Below the pieces are notes generated by a model, which made no database searches, had not been told where the DNA came from, and worked only from the letters and a program-made list of their open reading frames with translations. The position numbers were made by a program, and so were the translations under genes. Positions 34,601 through 48,065 of a stretch of 64,000 bases of DNA are shown here, piece by piece. Source of the stretch: Hevea brasiliensis (Eukaryota; Streptophyta; Magnoliopsida; Malpighiales; Euphorbiaceae); assembly GCF_030052815.1 (NCBI RefSeq), contig NC_079510.1, forward strand, positions 27,667,823 through 27,731,822, written 5' to 3'. The stretch's first letter is position 1, and each line of letters starts with the position of its first letter.

Positions 34601-34697
34601 TTAGTTTAAATATTTTTCCGGACGTTCTAACTGTCTGGACCGACACTGATCACCGGAACAGTAGAATGTATGGAGTTGCTATAGGGAGGGTGTTACA
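31662..34697 (-). mobile_element. Solo LTR C (Tekay/Del-like), nested in B
   Basis: TGTGACACCCCTTACCC to AGGGTGTTACA, 3036 bp. Flanks TAAAT (31657-31661) and CAAAT (34698-34702) match at four of five. The sequence of B resumes coherently across it. Open frames such as 33209-33670 show no protein motif and follow LTR sequence shared with A, B and D. Confidence 0.82.
32313..32330 (-). other. Conserved LTR hairpin, copy in C
   Basis: CTAAGCA-ATAA-TGCTTAG followed by TGGTGC, about 650 bp from the sense 3' end. Confidence 0.62.
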
Positions 34698-37069
34698 CAA
34701 ATTATATAAGTTAATGAAATATAAGAATTCTGATATCTGAGTTGATTATCTAATCATAATGATTCTGAATGAGATTCAGTTTGAGAAATTTTGAGACTGA
34801 ATTTGAGTTTGAGAAACTGATGAGATATTATTGAGATAAATTGAGCTGTGAATTTGAATATGTTGTGAACTATTTTTGGTAGGTTCAGAAGAACTGTTAG
34901 TCCAAATTACAGCTGAGACTCTGCTGGATTATCATTAAAATTTTTGAAATTTTCAAATTAGTCAGATTTTGATAAACAGTAAAAATAGCCTAAACCTTAA
35001 ATAAAGTTTTTGAATAAATAAATCAAGAACTGTAATGAAATCAGATAAGATTAGGTGCTCCGGCACTCCGTGTGATACACCTTGCTCGGCTACACTGTAG
35101 ACGGGTGAGGGGTGTTACATTCCCAGTGGGAGATATGATCAAAGGACTATTCTAGGGTCAACTGGTAACTTAGGCAAATTCTAGAATTTGATGTACTAAC
35201 TTTGTCTAGTAATTTGACCTAGTTCTCTTGGGATCTGGGTTTTGGTCAAAATATCAATATTGTAGATCTATGTCTTATAAAAATTTTGCCACTAGTTTCA
35301 TTACATTTAGATTTTTGTAGACCAAGTTATGGCCTTTTTTCCAAAACTTTTCGGGTAGACCTATGTCCAACAAATTCTGGGCAGTTTGGTTCTAGATAAT
35401 TTTGTGACCTAAATTATGCTAGCAATTTGGTTTGGTTAGAGGCAATTCTGGGTTCTGTGTTCTTCATGAAAGTTGTACTCATATGTCTAACTTTTCCAAT
35501 GGTAGAAAAATCAAGTCATTTGGACCTTTCTAGAGGGAGTTATGACCAAATAAACATGTACTGTTCATTTGATTATTTTTCTGGGTTTAGGGTATAAACA
35601 GCCAGATTCAAGTAGAATTTAGGTCAATTTGTAGATAGAATTTGAGCATAGTTTCTTCATGAAAAATGGAGTATTTTGGCCCTAATTTCATCTTCAATTG
35701 GCCTCATACCAATTGAAGTAACATAATCCAAGTTATGGCTCCAAGTTATGGCTCAAAATACACACTGGACTTATAAAGTCCCAAACCTGCATGAAAATGT
35801 ACACTCCCAATTCATTTCCTCCAATCTCCCAAACTTCAATTTGGCATTCATAGCACTTCTAAAGATCAACAATCAATCTCAAAAAATGCCAATTTCAAAC
35901 AATAACATAAAAGCCCCAATAGTTAGGTTAAACCCTAACTCAAAGTTTCAAAGTCAAGCATACCTAATGCAATTTAATTTCTAATACATTTAACTTCATC
36001 ACTCAACATCATTAACTCAATTTATATCAATTAAAGACATCAAGGTCCCCTTCTCATTAAGGCTTCCAAAATTCACTTCTTCATAAACTTATTAATTCCT
36101 TTTATTTCCTTACAATTTCTACTCATATCAACACCAATTCCATGTTTAATAATAGAAGGGAGAAGAATTAAGCACTAACCTTTAATGGACACTTCTTCAA
36201 GTTGCCAAGACTTCAATTTCTTCCCTTTTTGTTGCTACTACTAGCTTCTTTAAGGTGTGGGGATGATTTTTAATGAAGGGGTTTAGGGTTTTTGGTGGAT
36301 GGGTAAGGAGGAATTCAAGCTTAAAGCTTGAAAGAAAATGGTGGAAGGGTTGGCTATGGAGGTTCGGCCTAGAGGAAGAAGATGAAGAAGAAATGCTTTT
36401 GATTAATTAAGTTTTGTCATCTTATGTTATATATATCCTATGATTAATTTCACATAATTTGTTATTATATCATTTTGTAGTCATCCTTATATCATGCTTA
36501 GGTCATGTTGATTAAGGCTTAGGTAATAATTTCATTTTATTTCCTTTTGTTTCTTTTCCCATTTTCATTGCATATTTCATGATTTTAATTTATTTTATGT
36601 GTTTTAATCTCTCTTATTTTAATTGACATTCAGGTCAAAATTCAAATCTGTGGTTAAAATGAGCAAAATGCCCTTCGTTAAGTTTGTCAGGTTATTTTTG
36701 TCTGTACCGATTAATAAATTTTCTTGAATTTTGTTTGACATTTTTAATGTCATTTATACATCAGTAAACATTTAATTAAGTCCTAAAAATTATTTCCTAG
36801 GGTTCCTCGTGAGTCTGGGGTTGGTAACTGTCTCCACAGTCGCTTTCTGGTACGGTCACTCATCGCCGGAACCTCGGCTCATTTAACCCAGTTGCATTTC
36901 ATTTCCTTTATTTTCTCTTAATTTTTCTTATATTTTCTTAACATTTATTCCATCAATTTATGTCTCCTCACTATAGTTTTAGTGTAGTTTCAGACATTCT
37001 AGCTATCCGAACAGACATTAGTCATCCGAACAGTAGAATGTACGGACTACCTACAGTGAGGGTGTTACA

Positions 37070-38040
37070 TGATCAAATATTAATTATATTTAATGTTAAA
37101 TTATAATTTACATAAAAATTATGTATTTATACATTACATTTTTTTAATATATTATGTTATATTATGGCACATTTTTCCATAAAATAATTTCAAACTATAA
37201 AAAAGATAACTTTTTAAAAATATATTTGTTTAAAGAAAATTTGTTTGGATTTTTTCCCAACTTTTTAATTTTTTTAGAAAAGTTTCCAAGAAAAACTTTT
37301 CTTAAAAGTATTTTAAAGAAAAACTTTTCTGAAAAGTATTTTAAAGAAACAATTTTTCCGAAAAGTATTTTAAAGAAACAATTTTTTAAAAAGACATATA
37401 AAAAATTAATTTAAAAAATCACAAAAAATCACTTTTTATTTTTTTTTTTAAATAAGAAATTTTTTAAGAAAAATAGTTAAGTGGTAATTCTAAAATATTA
37501 CATTAAGATCGATTGATGTGAACCAAAAGACTTGACCAGTTGGATTAGTAAAATGTAAATTATTTATCTAAATGAAATAATTTTACAATATTTTAAAGAC
37601 AGAAATAATAAAAATTATCATTAAATTATATAAAAAGAATTAAATAATTTAATTTTAATAAATTACACTAAAAATTAATTAAAAAAATATACTACTAAAA
37701 CAGATAAAAATTATTTTAATTAAATTAATTAAGAGAAATTTTTTAATGAAAATTAATTTAATAATAATAATTTATTATTATTTAGAAGGTCAGATTAATT
37801 AAGAAATGAAATTTAAATTAAAATTAACATATTAGATTAAAAAATTAAAAATGATATATTACCACCGTGCATAGCATGGGTATTCCGCTACTCTATCTAT
37901 AGTCGACAAAATTTCTTTTTGAGATAGCACATGGCACTTATCTTCAGTGCTGCCATATGAAACTAACTATATATAGAGTAAATTCTTTTAATTAATACTT
38001 ATTGTCTTTTTTCTTTAGTAACGAGGAGAATAAGCAACAG
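37070..38040. other. AT-rich spacer with a 28-bp tandem repeat
   Basis: About three and a half units of AAAAACTTTTCTGAAAAGTA-type sequence (28-29 bp) at roughly 37286-37385 produce the Lys/Phe-rich frame seen there. The rest is AT-rich with no gene. Confidence 0.65.
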
Positions 38041-38172
38041 CCTAACAAGAACAAGTTACCCCAACCAAATCATTATGTAACAAAGAAACAATTTCACGTG
38101 GAGAATTGATCAAAACATGAGTGCCTGGAGGAGTAGACTTAAACAAGGAGGCAAGCCAGTCTGTTGGAAAGT
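38041..38172 (-). pseudogene. RNase H-domain (RVT_3-like) remnant, 3' part, split by element E
   Basis: Minus-strand reading contains FPTDWLASLF. It continues across E into 54505-54540, which supplies HVFREAN. The HVFREAN-x-DWLA pattern is the last helix and catalytic Asp region of plant RNase H-like domains found in LINE-type reverse transcriptases and host RNase H-like proteins. The frame closes at about 38042. Confidence 0.6.
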
Positions 38173-39622
38173 TGTTGTGTAAAATCTCACAAACACACGG
38201 ATCATTAACAAGTAGTGAGTAAAGCATAATTCCCATGAAGACCGTGTTAAGTATCAAACTATAATGATTTTAATTATCGAGACGATCCAGTTGTAGATAA
38301 GTAGCAATTAAATCTAATTTAATGAAATAAAATCCAAAGGAATTAGCTAAACTTAAATATCAATTAATAAAAATATTTTAGAACTAAGGGTTCACACTTC
38401 AATCAATTATAGACCTAATCTAATTCATTCAATAAATGGAAAATTATTGCTTTGAAGGAAATTAATCATAAATCACCTTAAGTCCTCTATTAAGGCACTC
38501 AAAGTGTATTTTAATTAATGCAAACCCTACTGCCATGACAATTAAATTAATTAAAACCCATTATGTTCCTTGATAAATTATTAGATTCACATAGAATTCT
38601 AGCCTATCTCTAAATCAAGAATCCTATGTTCAAAATCCTGTTATTCTAATATTAATCTTCACTTTTCAGTCATTCAAGTAATATCTAGAATCAATGCTAA
38701 GCGAGTACAAACACATAGCATGTATTAAAAACACAAGAGATTGAATCAAAGAATAATATGTCTAATATATTAAATAATATCAAATCAGATCTATAATTAA
38801 ATTGAAACTGCTATATCCATAACCCTAGAATAAAAGAACTACTCACACATTGCGAGTTTTACAATCATGTTTATAAAATAAAGAAAAGACATAAAAAGAA
38901 ATCAAGTTTATAGATGGAGAATTGCAGCCATGGACTTTTCGAATTTCAGCTAAAAATCCTTTCTAGCAATCTTACAGATCTTGTTTCTCTTTTGCCTCTC
39001 TTGAATTTAATGTGCACTCTTGAATGTAAATTCATTTTCTTTTAATGTGAAAAAGGTTTCTTTCCCTCAAATATTGATTTATTATATTTATATCTTGTAT
39101 AAAAATCCTTTTTTCAGAGTCCTAAAAGCCTTAAAAGTCTTTTCGGTCGAGTTAGAAGGAAGAAAAGTTGGGTTAAAATTGCTATCTGGGGATATTACAC
39201 AGGCCGTGTAACGTTACATGGGGTACCTGTGTAATTTTTTGTTGCTTTGTTTTCCGAGTTTTCTTTTGTCTGACAGGTTGCACGGGTTCCAAGAAGTTAC
39301 ACGAGGTAAGTTACATGGGCCATGTAATTGGTCTCCTGTAGGAATAAGTTGCATAGGTTATGTACCTTGCTTGCATGCCCGGTGCAACTTTTCTAGCCTT
39401 CTATTCTTCACTTTTTAACCTCCGGACATTATACAAATTTGTCCTTGACTTTAGAACCTCATAAAAAACACTTGATAAAATATAAAAATCAAAGAATTAG
39501 GAGAATAACAAGTTTTCTAAAATATTATTAAAAACACTTAAAAATAGACATAAAACAAACTAAATGCTAATAAAAATGCAATTAACGTTAATCCTAAATG
39601 TCTATATAAGTTAACTTTATCA
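38173..39622 (-). repeat. E 3' LTR (1450 bp)
   Basis: Colinear with 52809-54504. U3 (right side) contains TACACGG/CCGTGTA palindromic motifs (39195-39375), then a GATATAAATATAA TATA element (about 39080-39095) on the minus strand. Confidence 0.85.
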
Positions 39623-39640
39623 AATACCCCCAAACTCAAA
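39623..39640 (-). promoter_or_regulatory. E polypurine tract
   Basis: Minus-strand GAGTTTGGGGGTATT directly precedes the LTR start TGATAAAG, the same arrangement as in element G. Confidence 0.75.
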
Positions 39641-40130
39641 CCTTTGCTTGTCCTCAAGCAAAGAGAAACTTAAATGCATATGAGAGGTATTTTCCTTTTG
39701 GGTATAACAAGAATTAAAATTCTGGACTTTTAAAGACAACCTCAAAAAGATCAATATTTCAACAACTCATCAAAATGCTAATAAGTTAAACATCCATTGT
39801 ATGTACCAATATCTAACAAAACGCAAATTACCAACCAAAAAAATATGTAAACACACTAGTTACAGAAAATTGTTTTACTTAAATAAGTACGTGTGACACT
39901 TAGCAATCTCTAATGCCTCTATATGAATATATTGAATTTAATATCCCAAGTTCCATAGGTAGACCTCCTAACTATATCTCTACTAATGTAGCACACACTT
40001 TCAAAAGATTAAAAGGCCTTTTCATAATGTTGTAATGGGATTAAATGGTAATAATGTGGCAATCAAAGAAAAGGATAAAAGGTAATCAAAGTATGAAAGC
40101 AACCAATCTAAAAAAGATCAAGACACACTA

Positions 40131-40165
<35 letters not shown>

Positions 40166-41485
40166 TGGAGAGAAGAAATTTACAAATTGACTCTAGTGTT
40201 AGCACACTTCTTGATAATTGAATAAGAATTTTATTTATAATTTTGAATTTATTGCACTTGTCCCTCTTTGGTTTCCACCCCCAAACTTGTTCTTTGAACA
40301 CTTAGGTGGATTAATTCTTTTGTAATTTATTTCCATATACTAGCACTTCTATTTATTTCTTTCTCCATGTTTTCTTTCTATTATTCTCTTTTCTTTTTTT
40401 TTTTATCTAGTGTACCTCTCATTTTAACAGACAACCTCTCTCATAAAGGTAAGTTCGGTGTTTAGGCTAAGGGCTAGGTAAATAACGTGGGTAAACAAAG
40501 AAAATTGTATAGGTAGAAATATAGGCTCAAGCTGGCTATAAGGGATATATTTTAATTAAGGGTGGCTAAGGCTAAAATGAGGCTAAAATTAAAGAATGCC
40601 TAAATCATCTCTTAATCAAGTCTAAGTTAGGATTTCACCTCGATAAGTTTAAAAGACCTATTTTAAGATTGGTGAGACAATTAGAAAATCACATCCATGC
40701 ATATATATTTACTCTAAGAACTCACAATTTTATTACAATAGAATGATGTACACAATGCCTAGGAAAAATAATCTACATAAGGCTAAATATCAATTTCATT
40801 ATAAACATTCTTCCTCTTGTAATCAACATATTAAACCTTTCACAGTGTTTCAATCGTCCATCAAAACAATTCTCATCATATCAAAAGAGTCAAAATATGT
40901 AAAATTTTTATTAATTTTATGACTAAAATGCAAAAAAAAAAAAAAGCAAAAAATTTTCTACCTAAAATGCAATGTAAAACTTAACATGCAAATCCTATTG
41001 CATCTCTAAATTCAAATTTGACATTGTCCTCAATGTCATCAAGATAGCACAATTAGCTCAAGAGCAATATCATAAATGCAATAAGTAAGAAAAAGCTAAT
41101 GGATAAAGAATACTCCCCCTTTGAAGAGCGCCTTCCCTCAAAGATTTGTATGATTGTTTGCCGTTACTCATTTCAAGTGCTTCACGAACCTACAAAAAGA
41201 ATAAACATTGAAACAAGTTTGGGAGGTGATAAAACAAAAGAAATAAACAACTGCAAATATTAAAAGTAAAACTTAGGTTACCTTCCGAGAAGCACTACTT
41301 TAAGGTCATTAGCTTGACCCTTTTCAGAAGTGCTAATCAAAAAGCGGCTTCTGCCCATGGTAATTGTCATATAACACCACATATAAGTCTTAATTTATGG
41401 AATTCTCAAGAGTGGCAAGATTTGAAACAAGTTTGTATATAACACGAACAACACTTGGCTTGGAATGATACACTTGGGATGAAGA
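39641..41485 (-). other. E 3' non-coding region
   Basis: No gene seen. Contains a (TC)n run at 40135-40161, a second PPT-like CCACCCCCAAACTTG near 40277, and a block near 41280-41330 (minus-strand GTCAAGCTAATGACC...GTGCTTCTCGGAAGG). That block also occurs downstream of the G integrase. Confidence 0.6.
40135..40161. repeat. (TC)n microsatellite
   Basis: About 13 TC units in the E 3' region. Confidence 0.9.
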
Positions 41486-42091
41486 CTACTTTAACTCATG
41501 TAGTACATATAATGATGCAGGAGGTGTCCATGATAGAAAATGGTCTTTTGGAGGTGTATGTGTAAGCACCATCAATGAACTTAAATTGATAGTCTTATCA
41601 ATTTCTTCATCCACCACCTTCATTCCTAATTTATCTTCATGTAAGTGCTCTTCTAATGACCCCCCAACTATAAAGGAGTTGTTTTCTTTAACTTTAGGTA
41701 TCAATACTTCTCTAAGTAACTCTTTTTCTAGTGGAAACTTTATCAGTAAATCATCTTCAAAGGAATTTTATTCTTCCAATTGAAGATCAACTACTTTTAT
41801 AGGTTTAAATTCTAATGAAGCTTCTTCACTATTCAACTCACTATCCCTACCTTGTTTGTTTAATTCCTCCTCATAAAGTGATAGTTGCTTGTTCACCATT
41901 AGGTTGTTAAAATTTTTTAATGGAGCTACCGCCTCTTCAAGTGCCACTCCTTACTCTAATTGAAGCTTAAATGGTTGGTGAGAAATATTAGGTTGATAGA
42001 TGTGTGGGGGTTACTGGTGACTCCAACCCTACAGTGAAGGATCCTAATACCAATGGTAATCAAAATCTATCATGTCATTCAACAAGTGAAT
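41486..42091 (-). pseudogene. E gag-like ORF, C-terminal acidic part
   Basis: Continues on the minus strand from the gag fragment at 52417-52779 once D is ignored. It is rich in Glu/Asp/Leu/Lys (for example EELNKQGRDSELNSEEASLE) and ends at 41486 after SLMVLTHTPPKDHFLSW. A few in-frame stops interrupt it. I do not recognise a domain; no pol motif follows. Confidence 0.5.
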
Positions 42092-45000
42092 TGTCACACC
42101 CTACCCCTCTGTAAGGCATAACATGATCCCGTAGTATACCTAATGAATTACCGAACTTCGCCTACCGGTAACCCATTAAATATATTACAAGGGATTTTAA
42201 ACTAATTTCCATCCATTTTAAAATAGTAGGTAATTTTGAATAATTATTAAAAACCTTTAATTGAAGTTTATGTTATAAACTCAAATTTTGATTAATTTGA
42301 GATTTCGAAAATTTTACAAAAATTTCGACAGAATGCTTGCTATAAATTGAGAAAACAGTTCTTCAAAACCTGTTAAAACACTTCCAATATGCATATAATA
42401 CCCACAACTCTATTTATGGTCAACACAATCCAAGTTAATCAACATAAATTCAAGCAATTTAAATAGCATTGAGTGTAGATCATTTCACATAATAAAATCT
42501 CAATTCAAGAAAAAGAGAATAAAATAATATTATTATAATTTTGATTGTACAACTGCTCAACTAGTTCTATAGATATATATATGTACAAATATTTTACATC
42601 AAAAAGGAATGTACAAGGGTATAAATATTATACTCATAAAAGATCCCAAAATATGTTCCCTACAGCTATAGCAGCTCACTCTACTGCTTTATCCTTCTCC
42701 CTATCTGCGACAGCAAGAAAAAGCTATCGCTGAGTAAATTTTACTCAGTGGTGCACAACAATAAATTTAAAAGTCACAAAAAAATATAATCATTCATTAA
42801 TAATAGAAATTTAAAAATTTTTACAATCACAGTTCTCAAGTTAAAGTCAAGATTTTTCATAACAATTTATCAAAACAAATGATAAACAATAGTGTTGCCA
42901 ATAAATACACAACTTAGGTCATGACATAAAATTTCACGATCAATGACGTGTTGTACACCATGACAAAACAATCTACAACCTCACTAACCGAAATTAATGA
43001 GGGAGGTGGCTAGCTAGCTATATGAGTACTCATCCGATCTCAACCTCAAATTGGTAAGTCAGAGAGGGAAGAATATAATCAATCTCAACTCCATAGATGG
43101 AGGAGGAACATAATAGATTTGCCATACCAAGTGTGAATTCAAAATCCAATACAAATCATTTTATTCAAATATTTTATACAATTTACAAATTATATTTCAT
43201 TTCAATTTTTCATTTACAAAGTAGGTAACACACTATTTTTCAAATAAAATTTTTAAAGCCATAACAATCAAAATTATTCACAACATTTATTTCAAGAAAT
43301 TTTAAGTAGAAACAAAGAATTTAAGCTTGTTGTGCACAAACCTCTTATGTTACCTTGACTTAGTCCACTTTTCCTCCTTCCTTGGAGGGCTCATTTTCAA
43401 CTAAAACACATAATTTAAAGTCTTTCAATACCCATCCAATTCATTTCTACTAATTAATCCAACCATTAAATTTTGCATACCAAATTTTACTTATAAGTTC
43501 TCCTAAAGGTTTAGTTCTTCGTATTTGATAATATTATGGTTACTATTCACATTACTATTCATGTAAATTTTTTAATTTTTCATAATTAATTGGAATACTA
43601 TTCCTAAACACATGGTCATGCCACATTTTGAGTCATAAATTTGTTGGCATTGGTTGCCCATTACAATTCAAGGCCTATTAGATGAAATTCCAAAATTTCA
43701 GATTTGGTCACTTAGGTTTACTGCTCCATTGGACCAATCTACAGTGGCTAAACTTTCTTCATCAAAGTTGTTCCTTAATGTGTCTACTTTAATTCCCTTT
43801 TTGAATCACTCCATTTAGAGTTTTGTATCTCAAGTTATGACATTTTTACCACAACTGGCCAGATTGGTCATTTTCACATTTTGTGGGCAAATTTTGGTTC
43901 TAGAAGTTTTGGTGACCTAATTTTGGTTAGCAGTTTGACTAGGTTATGGTCAGAATTTGGGTTTCTGTTCCTCATAAAAGTTGTTCTAGTATGTCTAAGC
44001 TTTCCAATGGTTCAAAAATCTGGTTATTTGGTTCTCTCTACACAAAGTTATGACCATTTGAACATGTACTGTTCATTTGGTTAATTCTGCCCAGAAATAG
44101 GGTACCAATTCCGGATTCAACCCAATTTTAGACTAACTTATGGTCAGTTTTTGGGCAAGGTTTCTTCATAAAAAATGTAGCATTATGACCGTAATTTCAT
44201 CTTCAATTAGCCTCACACCAATTGGAGCAATACAATTCAACTTATGGTCCTTTAACCTAGCTAGACTCATTAGTCCAGAATTTAACACTTCAACATTCAT
44301 GACTTATCTCAATTCCAATCCTCAATTCACAATTATAAGCACACCAAATGTCCAAAATTAAGCATCAAAATATCAATTGGTCATCAATTCTTAAAAATCC
44401 CCAATTTCTCCTAAAATCCTAATCACTATAAACCCTAATTTTTTCAATTGTCACCAATCATGCATACTAACTATCTCAACCATGTCTACTACTCCCAACA
44501 AGTTCAAATTCATGTTTAATTAAATTGAAACACTTTAAAACCCTAGAATTTCATGGCTGGCCAAAATTTCATCTCTTCCCAACATGCATAATTTTTCAAT
44601 TTTTAATTGAATTTATACTTGCTCACATTATTTCCATAAGTAATAATCAATTTAACTTAGGAGAAAGAGACTTACCTTATATGGAGCTTTTCAATCTTCT
44701 TAATCTCCACTTATTTCTTGAAATTCTTTCTTCAATTCTTCTTACCAAAGTCTAATTAAGGGTTTTTAGTGGAGAGACTATAAAAAATTAGGGTTAAATT
44801 TCGGAGTTTGGAAGCTTGAAATTGAGTGTTAATGGTGAAATGTTGAGAGAGAACATAAGAGAGAGAGAGGGAAGGCAAGGAAGAAGAAAGAAAGAAAATT
44901 TTTTTTCCTTTTTAATTTTTTTTATCCCTATTTATGCATAATTATCCCCACATTTATGTAAATTTAAAATTATAATTTTATTATGTCATGCTTACATAAT

Positions 45001-45568
45001 GGATGATGTCATAATCCATTTTAAAATTAAAATTTTCTTTTTCCTCATTCTTTCCTTCCATACACCTCTTCAATTTAAATCTATTTTTCATCATTTTAAT
45101 TTCCTACATTTGAATGGACATTTAAGCCAGGAGTCACCTCTAAGGGTGAATTGACCATATTGCCTTTTATCGGTCTGATCAATTTTTCTAGTAATATTGA
45201 GTTACTTCCTGAACTCTGATTTAATTGTTCGAGCTTGTTTTCTATTCTTTTTTATAGTTTTCATATTACCATTAGCTTCATAATTATCCTTAGGCCTGGG
45301 GTGTCATAGGATCCCACACGAATTTAGGGTAGCAACTAAGCTCGCAGTCACTTCCCGGTTCGGTCACCCATCATCGGGACCTCAGCTCATTTAACTGATT
45401 ATGCTTTATTTTTCTTATTTCCATTTCACCTTCATATAATTTCTATTAATTTTTATTTATGACTTTTCTAGATGGCATAAATATAGTTCTAAACATCCTG
45501 ACTATCCGGACGAACACTAGTCATCGGAATAGTAGAATGTATAGACTACTTAGTATGGGGGTGTTACA
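42092..45568 (-). repeat. D 3' LTR (3477 bp)
   Basis: Starts TGTCACACCCTACCCC and ends GGGGGTGTTACA on the plus strand. Hairpin at 42730-42748; minus-strand donor AAG|GTAAGT with intron side at 44675. Confidence 0.92.
42730..42748 (-). other. Conserved LTR hairpin, D 3' LTR
   Basis: CTGAGTA-AATTT-TACTCAG followed by TGGTGC. Differs from the A/B/C stems at two pairs, both compensated. Confidence 0.6.
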
Positions 45569-45582
45569 ATTCTCCCTCCCTT
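45569..45582 (-). promoter_or_regulatory. D polypurine tract (AAGGGAGGGAGAAT)
   Basis: Purine-only apart from the last T; abuts the sense start of the 3' LTR. Confidence 0.85.
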
Positions 45583-45614
45583 AAATAAATTTCATCCCGA
45601 AATTTTACTTGGTT

Positions 45615-48065
45615 TTAATCTCTGAATAGCTATGGGTGTTGTCTCCTCATATCCTCCTCGCGCTCCCAAGTAGCTTCCTGGCTTGAATGATGGTTCCACA
45701 GTACTTTCACTAGAGGTATCTGCTTGTTCCTCAGCTACTTCACCTCATGTGCCCGAATTTCTATGGGCTCTTTCTCATAAGTGAGGTTTGGATTCACTTC
45801 AATTTCTTCTACTGGTAAAATATGAGAGGGGTCAAATCTGTACCTCCTCAGCATAGAAACATGGAAGAAATTGTGTATCCTTTCTAGCTCTGGAGGTAGT
45901 GCCAATCTATATGCCAAAAGACCCACTATTTCCAAAACCTCATACGGCCCAATAAAGCGAGGACTCAGTTTTCCCTTTCTGTCAAACCTCATAATTTTCT
46001 TCCAAGGGGAAACCTTAAGAAATACCTTGTCACCCATTGCATACTCAATATCTCTTCTTTTCAAATCAATATAGGATTTCTGACGGTCTAATGCAGCCTT
46101 GAGTCTATCTTTGATAAGCTTAATCTTCTCCTCTGTGTGTTGAATAATTTCTGGGCCAATCAGTTTCCTTTCACCCACTTCATCCCAACATAAAGGAGTT
46201 CTGCACTTCTTACCATACAAAGCTTTATATGGAGGCATCCCAATGCTTGATTGATAGCTATTATTGTGAGCAAATTCAATCAAAGGCAAGTAAATGTCCT
46301 AACTACCTTCAAACTCAATCACACAAGCCCATAGCATATCCTTCAATATTTGAATTACCCTCTCAGACTGGCCATCTGTTTATGGATGAAATACAGTGCT
46401 GAAGTTCAATCTAGTTCCCAGGGCTTTTTGCAAACTACCCCAGAATCTAGAAGTGAACCTTGGATCTCTGTCTGACACAATCGATACCGGTACTCCATGA
46501 AGTCTCACTATCTCATCAATATACAGCTTAGCCAATCTGTCCAGGCTATAATCCATCCTCACTGGCAGAAAGTGAGCAGACTTGGTCAATCTATCCACAA
46601 TGACCCATACTGCATCATGGCTCTTCTGTGTTCTAGGAAGTCCCATAACAAAATCCATCGTGATTCTTTCCCATTTCCACTCGGGAATTAGCAATGGCTA
46701 TAACAAACTAGCTGGCACTTGGTGTTAGGCCTTCACTTACTGATAAGTCAGGCATTTGGATACATACTCAGCTATATCTCTCTTCATACCCATCCACTAA
46801 TAGTGCTCTTTGACCTATCTATACATTTTGGTCCCACCAGGGTGTATAACAAAAGGAGAGTCATGTGATTCCTTCATAACGATTTGTCTCAATTCCACAT
46901 CATTTGGGATGCACACTCTGCCCTGGTGTAATAATAAGCCATCATCATTCACTGAAAATCCAGGTTTCTTGCCATCCTGAGCTTCCTCCATCAATTTCAC
47001 ATACTTTTCATCATTCAGTGCTGCTGTTTTTATCTGATCTATTAGCAATGGCTTTACTTGCCAAGTAGTTATCATCTGTCCCTCATCATTTATCTCCAAA
47101 TTAGCATGCAGTGCCCTCAACTCGTGTACCATGGACAAAGGAGAAACCCTTAAACTAGCCATAGTCTTGCGACTTAAGGCATCAGCTACTATATTTGCTT
47201 TCCCTGGCTGATAATCTATCTAGTAATCGTAGTCTTTAATTAGTTCCAACTAACTCCTCTGCCTCAAATTCAGCTCTTTTTGTGTGCCCAAATACGTTAA
47301 GCTCTTATGATTTGTGTAGATATAACATTTCTCCCCATACAAAAAGTGTCTCCAGATCTTCAGAGAAATACAATGGCAGTAAGCTCCAAGTCATGTGTAG
47401 GATAGTTTCTCTCATGGGTTTTCAGCTGACGAGATGCATAAACAATGACATTTCAATCTTGCATCAGTACACAGCCTAGCCCATTATGAGAAGCATCACT
47501 GTAAACAGTATATTTTTTACCCGGTGTAGGTAAAGTTAAGACTGGAGCTTTAGTCAAACATCTCTTCAACTCATCAAAGCTTTGCTAGCATTTATCAGTC
47601 CACTAAAATTTTATATCCTTCTGAAGCAGCATGGTTAGTGTAGATGCTAACATTGAGAATCCCTTTACAAAACGACAGTAGTAACTAGCTAAACCCAGAA
47701 AATTACGAACTTCTGTAACATTTTTGGGTGACTTCCAATTAAGGATAGCTTTTACCTTGCTGGGGTCTACCTTAATGCCTTCAGCTGATACAATATGCCC
47801 CAAGAAAGCAATTTCTCTCAGTCAAAATTCACACTTCGATAACTTGGCATACAGCTGTTTCTCCCTTAGGGTCAGTAGCACAATCTTTAGGTGCCTATCA
47901 TTCTCCTCTGGACTCTTTGAATACACCAAAATGTCATCGATGAATACCATAATAAACTGATCTAAATATGGCCTGAAGATAGTATTCATTAGGTCCATAA
48001 AAGCAGCTAGAGCATTAGTTAACCCGAATGGCATAACCAGAAACTCATAGTGGCCATATCGAGTT
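45615..48065 (-). pseudogene. pol: D pol: partial RT, RNase H, integrase with chromodomain
   Basis: Minus strand. RT begins mid-domain ([13 protein letters not shown]) with catalytic FIDD, then SKCEF and a thumb region; the RNase H Asp is in VYSDASHNGLG. Integrase has the finger, the DDE residues in [17 protein letters not shown] and TDGQSERV, and the GPYEVLE C-terminal motif. Beyond TAG near 45732 the frame continues as a chromodomain (IPLVKVLWNHHSSQEATWE) to TAA 45615-45617, which defines chromoviruses. Stops occur at most ORF gaps; TAA for CAA and TAG for TGG are the commonest pattern. Confidence 0.9.

Larger units (their letters stand above)
28201..35119 (+). mobile_element. Solo LTR B (Tekay/Del-like), nested in A and split by C
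   Basis: Pieces 28201-31661 and 34698-35119, about 3.9 kb. It starts TATAACACTC (degraded TGTAACACCC) and ends GAGGGGTGTTACA. Flanks TTCCT (28196-28200) and TTCCC (35120-35124) match at four of five bases. U3 keeps a block GCGATGGGTGACCGCACC (near 28390) that recurs in related LTRs. It is longer than C partly because of a 216-bp internal tandem duplication. Confidence 0.8.
26461..37069 (-). mobile_element. Solo LTR A (Tekay/Del-like), split by nested LTR B
   Basis: Two pieces, 26461-28200 and 35120-37069, about 3.7 kb in total once B and one duplication copy are removed. Outer flanks are a perfect TGATC duplication (26456-26460 and 37070-37074). Its plus-strand left end TATGACGCCTCTTACCC is a mutated TGTGACACC-type terminus, and the right end is GAGGGTGTTACA. 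Orientation follows the coding strand of related element D, so its sense strand is minus. No internal domain remains, which is the outcome of LTR-LTR recombination. Confidence 0.85.

Noticed and set aside
31662..34697. Reading solo LTRs A and C as plus-sense because they start TGTGACACC on the plus strand
   Set aside because: The ends of these LTRs are inverted repeats and do not give direction. Element D, with gag-pol, PBS and PPT on the minus strand, shows the opposite orientation.
37154..37414. 86-codon Lys/Phe-rich ORF
   Set aside because: Produced by the 28-bp tandem repeat.
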